From an uncultured Bacillota bacterium (GTDB lineage Bacteria > Bacillota > Clostridia > Lachnospirales > Lachnospiraceae), in the NCBI GenBank assembly GCA_958352855.1, contig CATWQE010000073.1, positions 1-13,063 on the forward strand: DNA of 13,063 nt, given 5' to 3'. Of the stretch, positions 1-6,504 are shown piece by piece; within the stretch, counting starts at the first letter, position 1; every line of letters starts with the position of its first letter. The position numbers were made by a program, and so were the translations under genes. The notes under the pieces are model-generated. The model was given only the letters and a program-made list of their open reading frames with translations, searched no databases and was not told where the DNA came from.

Positions 1-30
1 TACTAATGTTTCGTCAAATTCTGCACGCAT
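1..30 (-). CDS. N-terminus of a gene cut by the left edge, possibly bacteriohemerythrin
   Basis: An ATG at position 30, read leftwards, opens ten codons giving MRAEFDETLV before the window ends. A perfect AGGAGG (plus-strand positions 40-45) lies nine bases ahead of it, which makes this a real start rather than chance. The pattern of a short basic start followed by EFDETLV resembles the first residues of bacterial hemerythrin-like proteins (non-heme di-iron oxygen-binding proteins), where a 'LVTGN..ID.QH' segment follows. The di-iron ligands would lie outside the window, so the identity is a guess from memory of the family. It begins 62 bases after the DUF1284 stop with no terminator visible between them, so it may belong to the same transcript as bioY and DUF1284. 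Confidence 0.5.
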   Translation of the reverse strand, partial: MRAEFDETLV

Positions 31-92
31 GCGTCACTACCTCCTAGATTTTCAAAATTTATCTCTATTTTACTACATCTTGGAAATTGTGT

Positions 93-488
93 CTACTTTT
101 TTCCTTGATTCTCTCTTCTGGAACAAATTTCTTCCCACTGACAGTCCCTGCAGATTTCTTTTCTTTTTCCCTTTGAAAGAATGTTCTCCTCCACCAGTTG
201 GTGAAATTCTTTCCATGAAATCTCCTGATTTTCCTGCAGATTGCAGCGTGCTAATACTTCTTTGTCATATAACTGGACTTTTCCTGCGCTAAGACATTGA
301 CCTTCCTTTAAATTGGGACATTTCTCACAAATCATGTCACTTTGCGCTGCCACAGTAATTCTGGGATTTGTTTCCAGCATCTTTTGCACCTGTCCCATAT
401 GCCAGGTAAAGGTGTCACTATATCCTTTTCCTTCAAAGAAGGAAAGGCACATACCATGATGCGCCCTCAGTCTTTTATTTTCACTCAT
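93..488 (-). CDS. DUF1284 family cysteine-rich protein, probable iron-sulfur protein
   Basis: This is a 131-residue soluble protein. The N-terminal stretch RLRAHHGMCLSFFEGKGYS (residues 7-24) is the hallmark of the DUF1284 family, whose function is unknown. Eight cysteines are present: Cys14, a C-x2-C-x7-C group at 54/57/65, Cys82, and a C-x2-C-x5-C group at 113/116/122. This spacing suggests a bound iron-sulfur cluster or other metal; that is inferred from cysteine layout, not shown. The ATG overlaps the TGA of bioY as ATGA, and the only purine-rich site (AGGAG) lies 13 bases upstream inside bioY, so translation probably depends on coupling to bioY. The protein therefore shares the biotin-controlled promoter. 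Family assignment is fairly certain; function is open. Confidence 0.85.
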   Translation of the reverse strand: MSENKRLRAHHGMCLSFFEGKGYSDTFTWHMGQVQKMLETNPRITVAAQSDMICEKCPNLKEGQCLSAGKVQLYDKEVLARCNLQENQEISWKEFHQLVEENILSKGKRKEICRDCQWEEICSRRENQGKK

Positions 489-1048
489 TTTAACTTAATT
501 GCTCCTGCGATTCTTTTGCTGATGAATAAAGCTGCTGCGATTTTTACCATATCCGGAATAACAAAAGGAATGACACACCATCCCAAAACGGTCATCAAGG
601 CTACCGAACCGGCTCCCTGGGCATACACAACCATAAACCATACTGTTCCCACCGCATAACATACCAAAAGTCCAAGAACCATGGAGATTCCCAGTACCAG
701 TCTGCTTTTTCCAAAGGTCTTTTCCATCCCCCACATAACCAGTGCGGAAAACAAAAATCCTACAATATAACCTCCGGTATTACCTGTCAGTACCCCAAGT
801 CCTCCTGAAAAGCCGGCGAACACCGGCACGCCGATTGCTCCCAGCAGAATATAGAGAAGAACGGATATAGTTCCCCTCCTGCCTCCTAAAATTCCCACTG
901 CCGCAAATACCCCAAAAGTCTGTAAGGTAAAGGGGACGGTCATGGGTATGGAAATCCAGGAACAAATGGCAATCATCACCGTAAACATACTGATATATGC
1001 CATGTCATAAGTTTTACTTCTTTGTCTCTCCCTAATTGCTGTTGTCAT
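485..1048 (-). CDS. bioY: BioY, substrate-binding S-component of the biotin ECF transporter
   Basis: This is a 187-residue hydrophobic protein with about six membrane segments, the usual size for BioY. The segment TVPFTLQTFGVFAAVGILGGRRG, followed by a stretch ending GLGVLTGNTGGYIVGF, is typical of the family. BioY captures biotin at the cell membrane, either with a shared EcfA/EcfA'/EcfT energy module or alone; no energising genes lie in this window. I chose the ATG at 1048 over the in-frame upstream codon at 1108 because AAGGAG lies eight bases before it and because the longer form would run through the promoter and part of the BirA operator. It is followed by DUF1284 with an ATGA overlap. 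The gap to cooS is 91 bases and holds a promoter and operator of its own, so bioY can be expressed apart from cooS. Confidence 0.95.
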   Translation of the reverse strand: MTTAIRERQRSKTYDMAYISMFTVMIAICSWISIPMTVPFTLQTFGVFAAVGILGGRRGTISVLLYILLGAIGVPVFAGFSGGLGVLTGNTGGYIVGFLFSALVMWGMEKTFGKSRLVLGISMVLGLLVCYAVGTVWFMVVYAQGAGSVALMTVLGWCVIPFVIPDMVKIAAALFISKRIAGAIKLK

Positions 1049-1079
1049 ATTCTGCGCTCCTTTTTCTTGTTGTGAGATA

Positions 1080-1108
1080 ACTTTAACACAGGGATCGCAG
1101 ATTGTCAA
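1080..1108 (-). promoter_or_regulatory. Sigma-A promoter of bioY
   Basis: On the minus strand a perfect -35 TTGACA (1103-1108) is followed after exactly 17 bases by the -10 TAAAGT (1080-1085), preceded by TG in the extended -10 position. The -35 hexamer lies inside the downstream half of the BirA operator, so a bound repressor would block RNA polymerase. The distance to the bioY start codon allows a leader of about 25 bases. Confidence 0.8.
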
Positions 1109-1133
1109 CCTTTTACTTTTATATAGGTTTACA
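1103..1133 (-). promoter_or_regulatory. BirA (biotin repressor) operator
   Basis: Read on the minus strand, TGTAAACC (1126-1133), 15 bases, then GGTTGACA (1103-1110) form an interrupted palindrome. This matches the known bacterial BirA operator pattern, roughly TGTTAACC, about 15 bases, GGTTAACA, in sequence and spacing. Its place directly before bioY and over the -35 hexamer supports repression by biotinyl-AMP-loaded BirA when biotin is plentiful. The birA gene itself is not in the window. Confidence 0.85.
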
Positions 1134-1139
1134 TTTAAC

Positions 1140-3032
1140 TTAAATTCCTAATGCTTCTCTCTTTTCTTCAATTCTGGCAATCATGGCATCCCCCAGTTTA
1201 TCAATATCTTTTTCTACCGTATATGCCGCTTCTACCCAATCTCTGATGCCTTCTGTCAACCAGTAAGTTACCTCTGAAGAACCACTTACCTGAGGCTCTA
1301 CTCCAAGAAACGTATCAATTCCTGTGGACACTACATAATTTCCAATGGAAACAGCCTTCTCAGACATCCACTCTGGCGCACATCCCACTAATGGAAGTTT
1401 TGAAATAGGTAGTCCTGAATCAATAGACAATCTGGAAGCCAGAACCATCATACGGGAAATATCCACGCAAGATCCCATATGTAAAACCGGCGGGATATCT
1501 GCAAGCTCACAGACTCTCTTAAGACCTGCACCGCACAGGTCTTTTGCCCTTTTATCCATAAGACCCGCTCTTGCGGCTGCCTGGGCAGAGCATCCTGAAA
1601 GAATAACTAAAATATCATTTTTTATCAGTTTTTTCATAAGTTCAATATGCGCTGAATCCGGACGCACTCTCGGATTATTGCATCCTACCATCGCTACTGC
1701 ACCCCGTAGTACTCCAGAAGTAATACACTGAATCAATGGTTTTGTGGTTCCTAATTCTTCTCCCTGTGAACTTGCCACACGATCTAAAGCATGAATAATT
1801 GCTTCTACTGAATATCCAACGGTTGCTTTTTGTTTCAACTGGGGAATATGAACCAATTCCGGATTTCTATTTACAAAGTTTTCTACTGCCATATGCACAA
1901 TTCGTTTTGCGGTTTCCCCTGCTGTTTCTGCCTGAAAACAAATAAAATCAGAATCCGGCATCTGCGCAATCGGGGACGTTGTAATAAACTTCGTATGGAA
2001 ACATTTTGATAATGGTCCTAATGCCGGGAAAATACACTGAACATCTACTACAATCGCTTCACAGGCACCTGTTAATACCACGTTTTCCTGTTGTAAAAAA
2101 TTTCCTGCCATAGGTACGCCTCTTCTCATGGCTACCTCATTGGAAGTGCAGCATACACCTGCCACGTTTATTCCTTTTGCTCCCAGTGATTTTGCCAGGG
2201 CAATCATCTCTGAATCTTCCGCATATTCACAAATCATTTCTGAAAGACTTGGATCATGTCCATGAATAATAATATTCACATAGTCTTCCTTCATAACACC
2301 TAAATTTGCCTCTGTATCTACTTCCTTGGGTGTTCCAAACATGACATCCGAAAATTCTGTTCCACACATAGAGCCACCCCAGCCATCTGACATCCCGGAG
2401 CGGAGCGCCTGGCGAACCAAAGCTTCTGCTTTTGAAGAATTTCCCATATGTGTCATATGCATAGCAGTAGAAACTTCCCTGTCAATCGCTCTTGGTTCAA
2501 TCCCTGCATTCTTCCATAATTTTCGTGTATGTTCTGGTGCACGACTGAGCCATCTTTGAACGCCAAACGGTTTTCCATATTCTAAAAGCGCCAGTTCTGA
2601 CATTTCATGCGCCAAATCATAGATATCTTTCCCTTCTGTTTCTACTCCCCATTCTTTTGCAATACGAATTAACTTTTCCGGATCTTTTACTTTATAATTT
2701 CCATCCGGGTCTACTGTATGAAGGGTATGGCAAATTTCCCTTCCATGATCAGAATGGGTAGCAGCGCCTCCTGCTGTAAAACGAAGAAAATTTCTGCCTG
2801 CAATACCATGTGCATCACAGCCGCAAATTCCCCTTGGCGCCTTTTTTGTAATACGGCATGGCCCCATGGAACAAATCCTGCAGCAGATTCCTTCTTCTCC
2901 AAATTTACAATGTGGAGTCTGATTTTTTACTCTTGCCTGCCAGGAATCTGCCCCCACCTTTGCTCCTGTTTCTAATAGTCTGTTGGTTGCAGCCTCAAAT
3001 TCTTCAATAGATGTTAATTGAAACGTACTCAT
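1140..3032 (-). CDS. cooS: Anaerobic Ni-Fe carbon-monoxide dehydrogenase catalytic subunit
   Basis: This 630-residue protein has full family length. It catalyses reversible CO + H2O to CO2 + 2H+ + 2e- as a cytoplasmic homodimer. Cluster ligands are visible in order. Cys42 and Cys50 fit the D-cluster, and Cys51, Cys54, Cys59 and Cys70 the B-cluster (CCRIC..GPC..ICG). The C-cluster set is His259 (HGHDP), the Cys294/295 pair, Cys333 (VQC), Cys451 (GCNN), Cys481 (GCSA) and Cys522 (GSCVD). Lys559 (SEKA) and a histidine series at 93, 96, 102 and 105 fit the known acid-base and proton path. No key residue is missing. AGGAGG lies five bases before the ATG. No cooC (nickel insertion), cooF (ferredoxin) or acetyl-CoA synthase gene is adjacent, so this is a solitary CODH whose electron partner is unknown. 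No terminator is visible after it. Confidence 0.97.
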   Translation of the reverse strand: MSTFQLTSIEEFEAATNRLLETGAKVGADSWQARVKNQTPHCKFGEEGICCRICSMGPCRITKKAPRGICGCDAHGIAGRNFLRFTAGGAATHSDHGREICHTLHTVDPDGNYKVKDPEKLIRIAKEWGVETEGKDIYDLAHEMSELALLEYGKPFGVQRWLSRAPEHTRKLWKNAGIEPRAIDREVSTAMHMTHMGNSSKAEALVRQALRSGMSDGWGGSMCGTEFSDVMFGTPKEVDTEANLGVMKEDYVNIIIHGHDPSLSEMICEYAEDSEMIALAKSLGAKGINVAGVCCTSNEVAMRRGVPMAGNFLQQENVVLTGACEAIVVDVQCIFPALGPLSKCFHTKFITTSPIAQMPDSDFICFQAETAGETAKRIVHMAVENFVNRNPELVHIPQLKQKATVGYSVEAIIHALDRVASSQGEELGTTKPLIQCITSGVLRGAVAMVGCNNPRVRPDSAHIELMKKLIKNDILVILSGCSAQAAARAGLMDKRAKDLCGAGLKRVCELADIPPVLHMGSCVDISRMMVLASRLSIDSGLPISKLPLVGCAPEWMSEKAVSIGNYVVSTGIDTFLGVEPQVSGSSEVTYWLTEGIRDWVEAAYTVEKDIDKLGDAMIARIEEKREALGI

Positions 3033-3083
3033 GTTTACCTCCTAAGTATGTGCAGCAATTTGCTATATTTCTTATTTGTCTAT

Positions 3084-3092
3084 ATTATAACA
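3084..3092 (-). promoter_or_regulatory. Extended -10 promoter of cooS
   Basis: The minus strand reads TGTTATAAT: a perfect TATAAT (plus-strand positions 3084-3089) with TG one base upstream. No good -35 hexamer sits 17 bases away; the nearest candidate, TTGATG, is 21 bases off. The promoter therefore probably relies on its extended -10, or on an activator. The predicted start near 3077 leaves a leader of about 45 bases before the cooS ATG. Confidence 0.65.
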
Positions 3093-3121
3093 ATCTTTTC
3101 CCAGCCTTCCCATCAACGGAT

Positions 3122-3138
3122 TGTTGAACCCTTCAACA
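3122..3138. promoter_or_regulatory. Palindrome upstream of cooS, candidate regulator site
   Basis: TGTTGAA, CCC, TTCAACA is a perfect 7-bp inverted repeat with a 3-base centre. Its inner 13 bases follow the T-N11-A dyad rule of LysR-type binding sites. The centre is about 53 bases before the predicted cooS start of transcription, and a LysR gene lies just upstream on the same strand. That LysR binds here is an inference; another dimeric regulator is possible. Confidence 0.45.
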
Positions 3139-3150
3139 TTTTATTGATAG

Positions 3151-3200
3151 CAAAAAGGAACCGACACATAATTGCTGCTTTATGTGTCGGTTCCTTTTTG
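3151..3200 (-). terminator. Strong rho-independent terminator after the LysR gene
   Basis: Positions 3151-3171 and 3180-3200 are perfect 21-base reverse complements around an 8-base loop. Each arm has a GC-containing core (GGAACCGACACATAA) and an outer A5/T5 run, so on either strand the hairpin ends in a T-tract. Only the minus strand has a gene running into it, the LysR gene ending at 3298, so it most likely ends that transcript and insulates cooS. The symmetric shape would also stop transcription from the other direction. Confidence 0.85.
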
Positions 3201-3209
3201 GAGTCTATT

Positions 3210-3239
3210 ATTGTGAATTCCTGTATAGGATAACACAAT
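3210..3239. repeat. Interrupted palindrome between the LysR stop and the terminator
   Basis: ATTGTG (3210-3215) pairs with CACAAT (3234-3239), and inside them TCCT pairs with AGGA around a 4-base loop, with AAT/TAA facing each other in between. On the plus strand it is followed by five T residues. It could be a weak secondary hairpin in the 3' end of the LysR mRNA or a protein site. I see no direct evidence for either. Confidence 0.35.
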
Positions 3240-3297
3240 TTTTCTATTTATGTTATCAACAAAGAGTTTCTCTGTTTCAACCAAATGCTGATACTTA

Positions 3298-4206
3298 TTA
3301 TCGAATCTCCGGATTTTTGGCAATCTCTTCCATCCACTTCACTACATGGCGGTGAAACAGACGAATATCCGGATTCTCCACCGTTCCTTTTCTGGTAAGC
3401 ATGTAAGTTGACCATTGATAAGTCCCATCGTCAAAAGGAATCATAACCAGACCCTTTTGTTTCATATCTTCAAAAATAAAATCTACAGTAACAGAAATCC
3501 CTTTGTTTTGCTGCACCATTTTATGACATAGGCTAAAACCACTGGTTTCAAACACAATATTAGGTTCAAATCCTGCTTCTCTACATTTGTTCAAAATTAA
3601 ATGGTGAATGTGAAATTCAGGACTTTCTATATAAAGTCGTTCTCCTTGTAAATCTCGAATGGAAACCGACTTTTTTCTGCTTAGTGGATGTTCTTCATTC
3701 ACCAGAAGCTTAATTTCAAAGGATTCCATAAAAGTAGCATCCATATAATTGGCTTCATGATTCCCAATGGTAAATGCTACATTTCCTTCTCCTGCCAGAA
3801 AGCGTTGCTCTACCTGACGATCCGGATATTCCCGATATGTAAGTGTAATCTCCGGATATTTTTCTCTAAAATCCGCCAGACATTCTGGTGTTACAAGACG
3901 CAAAATTCCATAGGCTGACAGCAAATCGATTTCTCTTTTTTCCTGCTGTTCAATGCAGCGAATCTCGCTGCAAACACTATGATAAGGTTCCAGAAAATTC
4001 TCCAGATGCTCGTATAAATATGTACCTGACCTAGTGAGACTGATTCCTGATGCTGTCCGTTTTAAAAGCGTTGCTTCCAATTCGTTCTCTATATTTTTTA
4101 TGATTTTGCTCAATCCCTGTGGAGTCAGATATAAAGCGTGAGCTGCTTTTGTAATACTTTTCTGTTCACAGACTACCTTGTAGTATTCCAAATCTTTTAT
4201 ATTCAT
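3298..4206 (-). CDS. LysR-type transcriptional regulator
   Basis: This 302-residue protein has the normal length of the family. Residues 2-60 form the winged helix-turn-helix (KSITKAAHALYLTPQGLSK, then LLKRTASGISLTRSG), and roughly residues 85-290 form the effector-binding domain. I start it at the ATG at 4206 (MNIKDLEYYKVV) rather than an in-frame GTG at 4227. The ATG has a purine-rich AAAGGGGTG about seven bases before it, and LysR proteins normally begin a few residues before the first helix. It follows the Tim44-like gene by 42 bases with no terminator between them, and it is closed by the 21-bp terminator. The co-inducer cannot be read from sequence. Targets could be its own operon (MATE pump) or cooS downstream, whose control region has a LysR-like dyad. 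Confidence 0.93.
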   Translation of the reverse strand: MNIKDLEYYKVVCEQKSITKAAHALYLTPQGLSKIIKNIENELEATLLKRTASGISLTRSGTYLYEHLENFLEPYHSVCSEIRCIEQQEKREIDLLSAYGILRLVTPECLADFREKYPEITLTYREYPDRQVEQRFLAGEGNVAFTIGNHEANYMDATFMESFEIKLLVNEEHPLSRKKSVSIRDLQGERLYIESPEFHIHHLILNKCREAGFEPNIVFETSGFSLCHKMVQQNKGISVTVDFIFEDMKQKGLVMIPFDDGTYQWSTYMLTRKGTVENPDIRLFHRHVVKWMEEIAKNPEIR

Positions 4207-4248
4207 AGTCCTACACCCCTTTCCCACTTCATAACAGCCAAACCTGTT

Positions 4249-5034
4249 CTATTTCTTTTCATCCAGCTTGTGAATCGTGCTTTGGGTATTTTCCATAGCG
4301 TCAATATCCATCTCATTTTGCTGCCTGATTTCCTGAAGCACCCACCGCTTATTACGATACACAAATTTCCAATATTCAAAAAATGCTTCTGGTCTGGTCT
4401 TTCCACGCACCACTTTCCGGCTTTGCCGATTCACATAGTACCCTGTCATCTTTCCATGAATCAGATACCAGATAACATCCTGCTCTTCTCCCGGTTCATC
4501 CTGCACTCCTACCGGCATAGCACGAAGCAGCTTTACATTTTTCTGAATCACTTCCTCATTTCGGAGAACCATCCACTGGATTTTACTGTCAAACTCCTTT
4601 TGCAGCTCTTCACTTAAATAAGGCGCTCCATAGCTGATATCCATCCGCCTCCAGCACTCCTGACTCTGAAAATAGGCTTCTTCCACCTGACGCTGGATTT
4701 CCTTTGCATCCCAGTTATCCCCCATTTTGGCAAATGCTTTCATAGCGCGCCGGCTTCTTCTTTTGGCTTTTCTTCCTTTCCAGATGAGAATAATGCTCCC
4801 TCCGCTGGCAAGCACCAGAAGAAACATACCCTGTACGAAAACACCAACAACATTGCCCCTCTGACTGCCTGAAGCGTCTGAAGAAGAACCGGAGAAAGAC
4901 CCTCCACCTGAACCGGAACTGCCGCCTGAACCGGAACCGCCTCCGCCGCCCCCTCCGGCACGCGCCCATACAGGCATGCTGCACATCAGGCACATCAGAA
5001 TTACTGCAATTATAACTCCTGCTTTTCTTTTCAT
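4249..5034 (-). CDS. Tim44-like domain protein with signal peptide and glycine-rich linker
   Basis: This is a 261-residue protein. Residues 1-26 form a signal peptide (basic start, hydrophobic core, cleavage likely near VWARA). Residues 27-58 are a low-complexity Gly/Ser stretch with a run of seven glycines. Residues 61-86 are a membrane segment, and a very basic patch (KGRKAKRRSRR) follows, which by the positive-inside rule puts the C-terminal part in the cytoplasm. Residues from about 100 to 245 fit the bacterial Tim44-like family, a fold related to the mitochondrial import motor subunit and to the NTF2-like cone fold. The role in bacteria is unknown; the fold probably binds membranes, lipids or proteins. 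AAGGAG lies shortly before the start. It sits 19 bases after the MATE gene and 42 before the LysR gene, so it is probably co-transcribed with both. Confidence 0.8.
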   Translation of the reverse strand: MKRKAGVIIAVILMCLMCSMPVWARAGGGGGGGSGSGGSSGSGGGSFSGSSSDASGSQRGNVVGVFVQGMFLLVLASGGSIILIWKGRKAKRRSRRAMKAFAKMGDNWDAKEIQRQVEEAYFQSQECWRRMDISYGAPYLSEELQKEFDSKIQWMVLRNEEVIQKNVKLLRAMPVGVQDEPGEEQDVIWYLIHGKMTGYYVNRQSRKVVRGKTRPEAFFEYWKFVYRNKRWVLQEIRQQNEMDIDAMENTQSTIHKLDEKK

Positions 5035-5053
5035 CTTCCATCTCCTTTTACAC

Positions 5054-6433
5054 TTAGCTATTGAAACGCTCCTGTAACGTTTTATGAACTTTTTTTCTCA
5101 CAAACCAGAAACAAATCACCTGCATCACAATGGTTGCAATCCAGGATGCGGGATAAGAAATAAAGAGCAGGTCCAGAGAGCGGTGCTGTGGAAACACCCA
5201 GAAAATCCAGATAATTCTGGTTCCAACCGTTCCAATCACCGACAAAATCATAGGCACTGCCGAATATCCCATTCCCCGTAAAGCCCCCGGAAATAAATCC
5301 ATTAATCCACACAGGAAATAGGTCACAGTTGTATACAGGAGAATTTCCACTCCGCATTGAATGACCTCTGGATTATTGGTATAAATTTTTAAAAGCTGCG
5401 GGCCAAATACATAGGCCCCGCCCCCTAATATCACTGCTACTGTAACGGATAAAAAGATGCAGTTCACCAGCACCCTGTCCATGCGCTTCCACTTTCCGGC
5501 TCCAAAGTTCTGACTGGTAAAGCTCATGCATGCTTGGGTAACGGAATTCACTGCCACAAACAAAAATCCAAAAATATTGTTTGCTGCTGTATAGCCTGCC
5601 ATGGCAATAGACCCAAAGGAATTTACCGAAGACTGGAGCAATACATTGGAAAAATTAATCACTGTACTCTGAATACCCGCAGGAATCCCCACCTGGAAAA
5701 TGGGCTTTAAATACTGCTTTTTTATGGTAAGTTTGGAAAATCGGAGTTGATAGCTCCCCTCACAGTGATACAGACAATGCAGCACTAAAATACAGGAAAC
5801 CATCTGGGAAATCACAGTGGCAATAGCCACGCCTTCCACTCCCATATGAAAGACAATGACTAAGAACATATTCAGTCCTGCATTTAAAACACCGGAAACC
5901 ACCAGAAAATACAGCGGTCTCTTCGTATCTCCCACTGCCCTTAAAACTGCTGCTCCGTAATTATACAACATGAAAAATGGCATTCCCAGAAAGTAAATTT
6001 TCATATAAAGAGCCGCCTGCCCAATCACATCTTCCGGTGTTGCCATAAGCTCCAGGGCGCCTCTGGAACAGAACAATCCCACAAAAGACATCACAATCCC
6101 ACTGATAAGCGCAAAGGTAAGAGATGTATGTACTGTTTCAGACATCTCCTTTTCTCTTCCTGAGGCATAGAAACGGGCAGCCAGTACATTGGTTCCCAGA
6201 GATACCCCGATAAATAAATTGGTAAACACATTAATAAGAGCAGAGGTAGAGCCCACTGCTGCCAGAGCCTCACTTCCGCTAAACTTTCCCACTACTACAA
6301 TGTCCACCGCATTAAACATCAACTGCAAAATGCCAGACAGCATAAGGGGCAGGGAAAAGGCAATAAGCTTGTCCATAATAGAACCGCTGCACATATCAAT
6401 TTCATATTTATTTTTCTTTGTTATTGAACTCAT
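5054..6433 (-). CDS. MATE family efflux transporter
   Basis: This 459-residue protein has about twelve membrane segments, in two halves of six as usual for MATE transporters. The opening segment (DMCSGSIMDKLIAFSLPLML, then an LQLMFNAVDIVVVGKFSG stretch) and EALAAVGSTSALINV are typical of the clostridial branch. Such proteins export cationic drugs, dyes or metabolites using a sodium or proton gradient; the substrate here cannot be predicted. Two start codons are adjacent (GTG at 6436, ATG at 6433). I chose the ATG, which has AAGGAAG six bases upstream. It has its own sigma-A promoter and is the first gene of the probable MATE, Tim44-like, LysR operon, which would fit a pump controlled by a local regulator. 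Confidence 0.95.
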   Translation of the reverse strand: MSSITKKNKYEIDMCSGSIMDKLIAFSLPLMLSGILQLMFNAVDIVVVGKFSGSEALAAVGSTSALINVFTNLFIGVSLGTNVLAARFYASGREKEMSETVHTSLTFALISGIVMSFVGLFCSRGALELMATPEDVIGQAALYMKIYFLGMPFFMLYNYGAAVLRAVGDTKRPLYFLVVSGVLNAGLNMFLVIVFHMGVEGVAIATVISQMVSCILVLHCLYHCEGSYQLRFSKLTIKKQYLKPIFQVGIPAGIQSTVINFSNVLLQSSVNSFGSIAMAGYTAANNIFGFLFVAVNSVTQACMSFTSQNFGAGKWKRMDRVLVNCIFLSVTVAVILGGGAYVFGPQLLKIYTNNPEVIQCGVEILLYTTVTYFLCGLMDLFPGALRGMGYSAVPMILSVIGTVGTRIIWIFWVFPQHRSLDLLFISYPASWIATIVMQVICFWFVRKKVHKTLQERFNS

Positions 6434-6468
6434 CACGCACTTCCTTCTTTTGATTTTTCTTTAAATAG

Positions 6469-6497
6469 ATTTTATCACAGCCTTTTTCATTTGTGAA
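6469..6497 (-). promoter_or_regulatory. Sigma-A promoter of the MATE operon
   Basis: On the minus strand TTCACA (6492-6497, five of six matches to the -35 consensus) is followed after exactly 17 bases by TAAAAT (6469-6474, five of six matches to the -10). Transcription would start near 6462, about 30 bases before the MATE start codon. Confidence 0.75.
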
Positions 6498-6504
6498 TAT
6501 AGAA

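Noticed and set aside
1049..1108. Longer BioY starting at 1108
   Set aside because: The extra 20 residues would be encoded by the promoter and part of the BirA operator, and the start lacks a ribosome site, while the ATG at 1048 has AAGGAG at good spacing.
1141..3032. Acetyl-CoA synthase-linked CODH (acsA in an acs cluster)
   Set aside because: No acs, corrinoid or methyltransferase genes lie in the window, so I use the plain CooS name.
3122..3138. Rex or Crp/Fnr-type site before cooS
   Set aside because: Rex sites are 18-base dyads with even spacing (TTGTTAA, four bases, TTAACAA) and Fnr sites read TTGAT, four bases, ATCAA. This palindrome has a 3-base centre and different half-sites.
3210..3239. 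Lac-operator-like resemblance (TTGTGAATT and GGATAACA)
   Set aside because: The halves occur in an interrupted hairpin behind the LysR gene, not at a promoter, and the likeness to the lac operator is partial and probably chance.
4138..4617. Plus-strand open frame of 159 codons
   Set aside because: It is antisense across the LysR and Tim44-like genes, has no ribosome site, and shows no recognisable family.
4715..5041. Arginine-rich alternative frame over the Tim44-like gene
   Set aside because: The Arg and Phe runs come from reading the Gly/Ser codons in another frame. The other frame gives a signal peptide, membrane segment and known domain.
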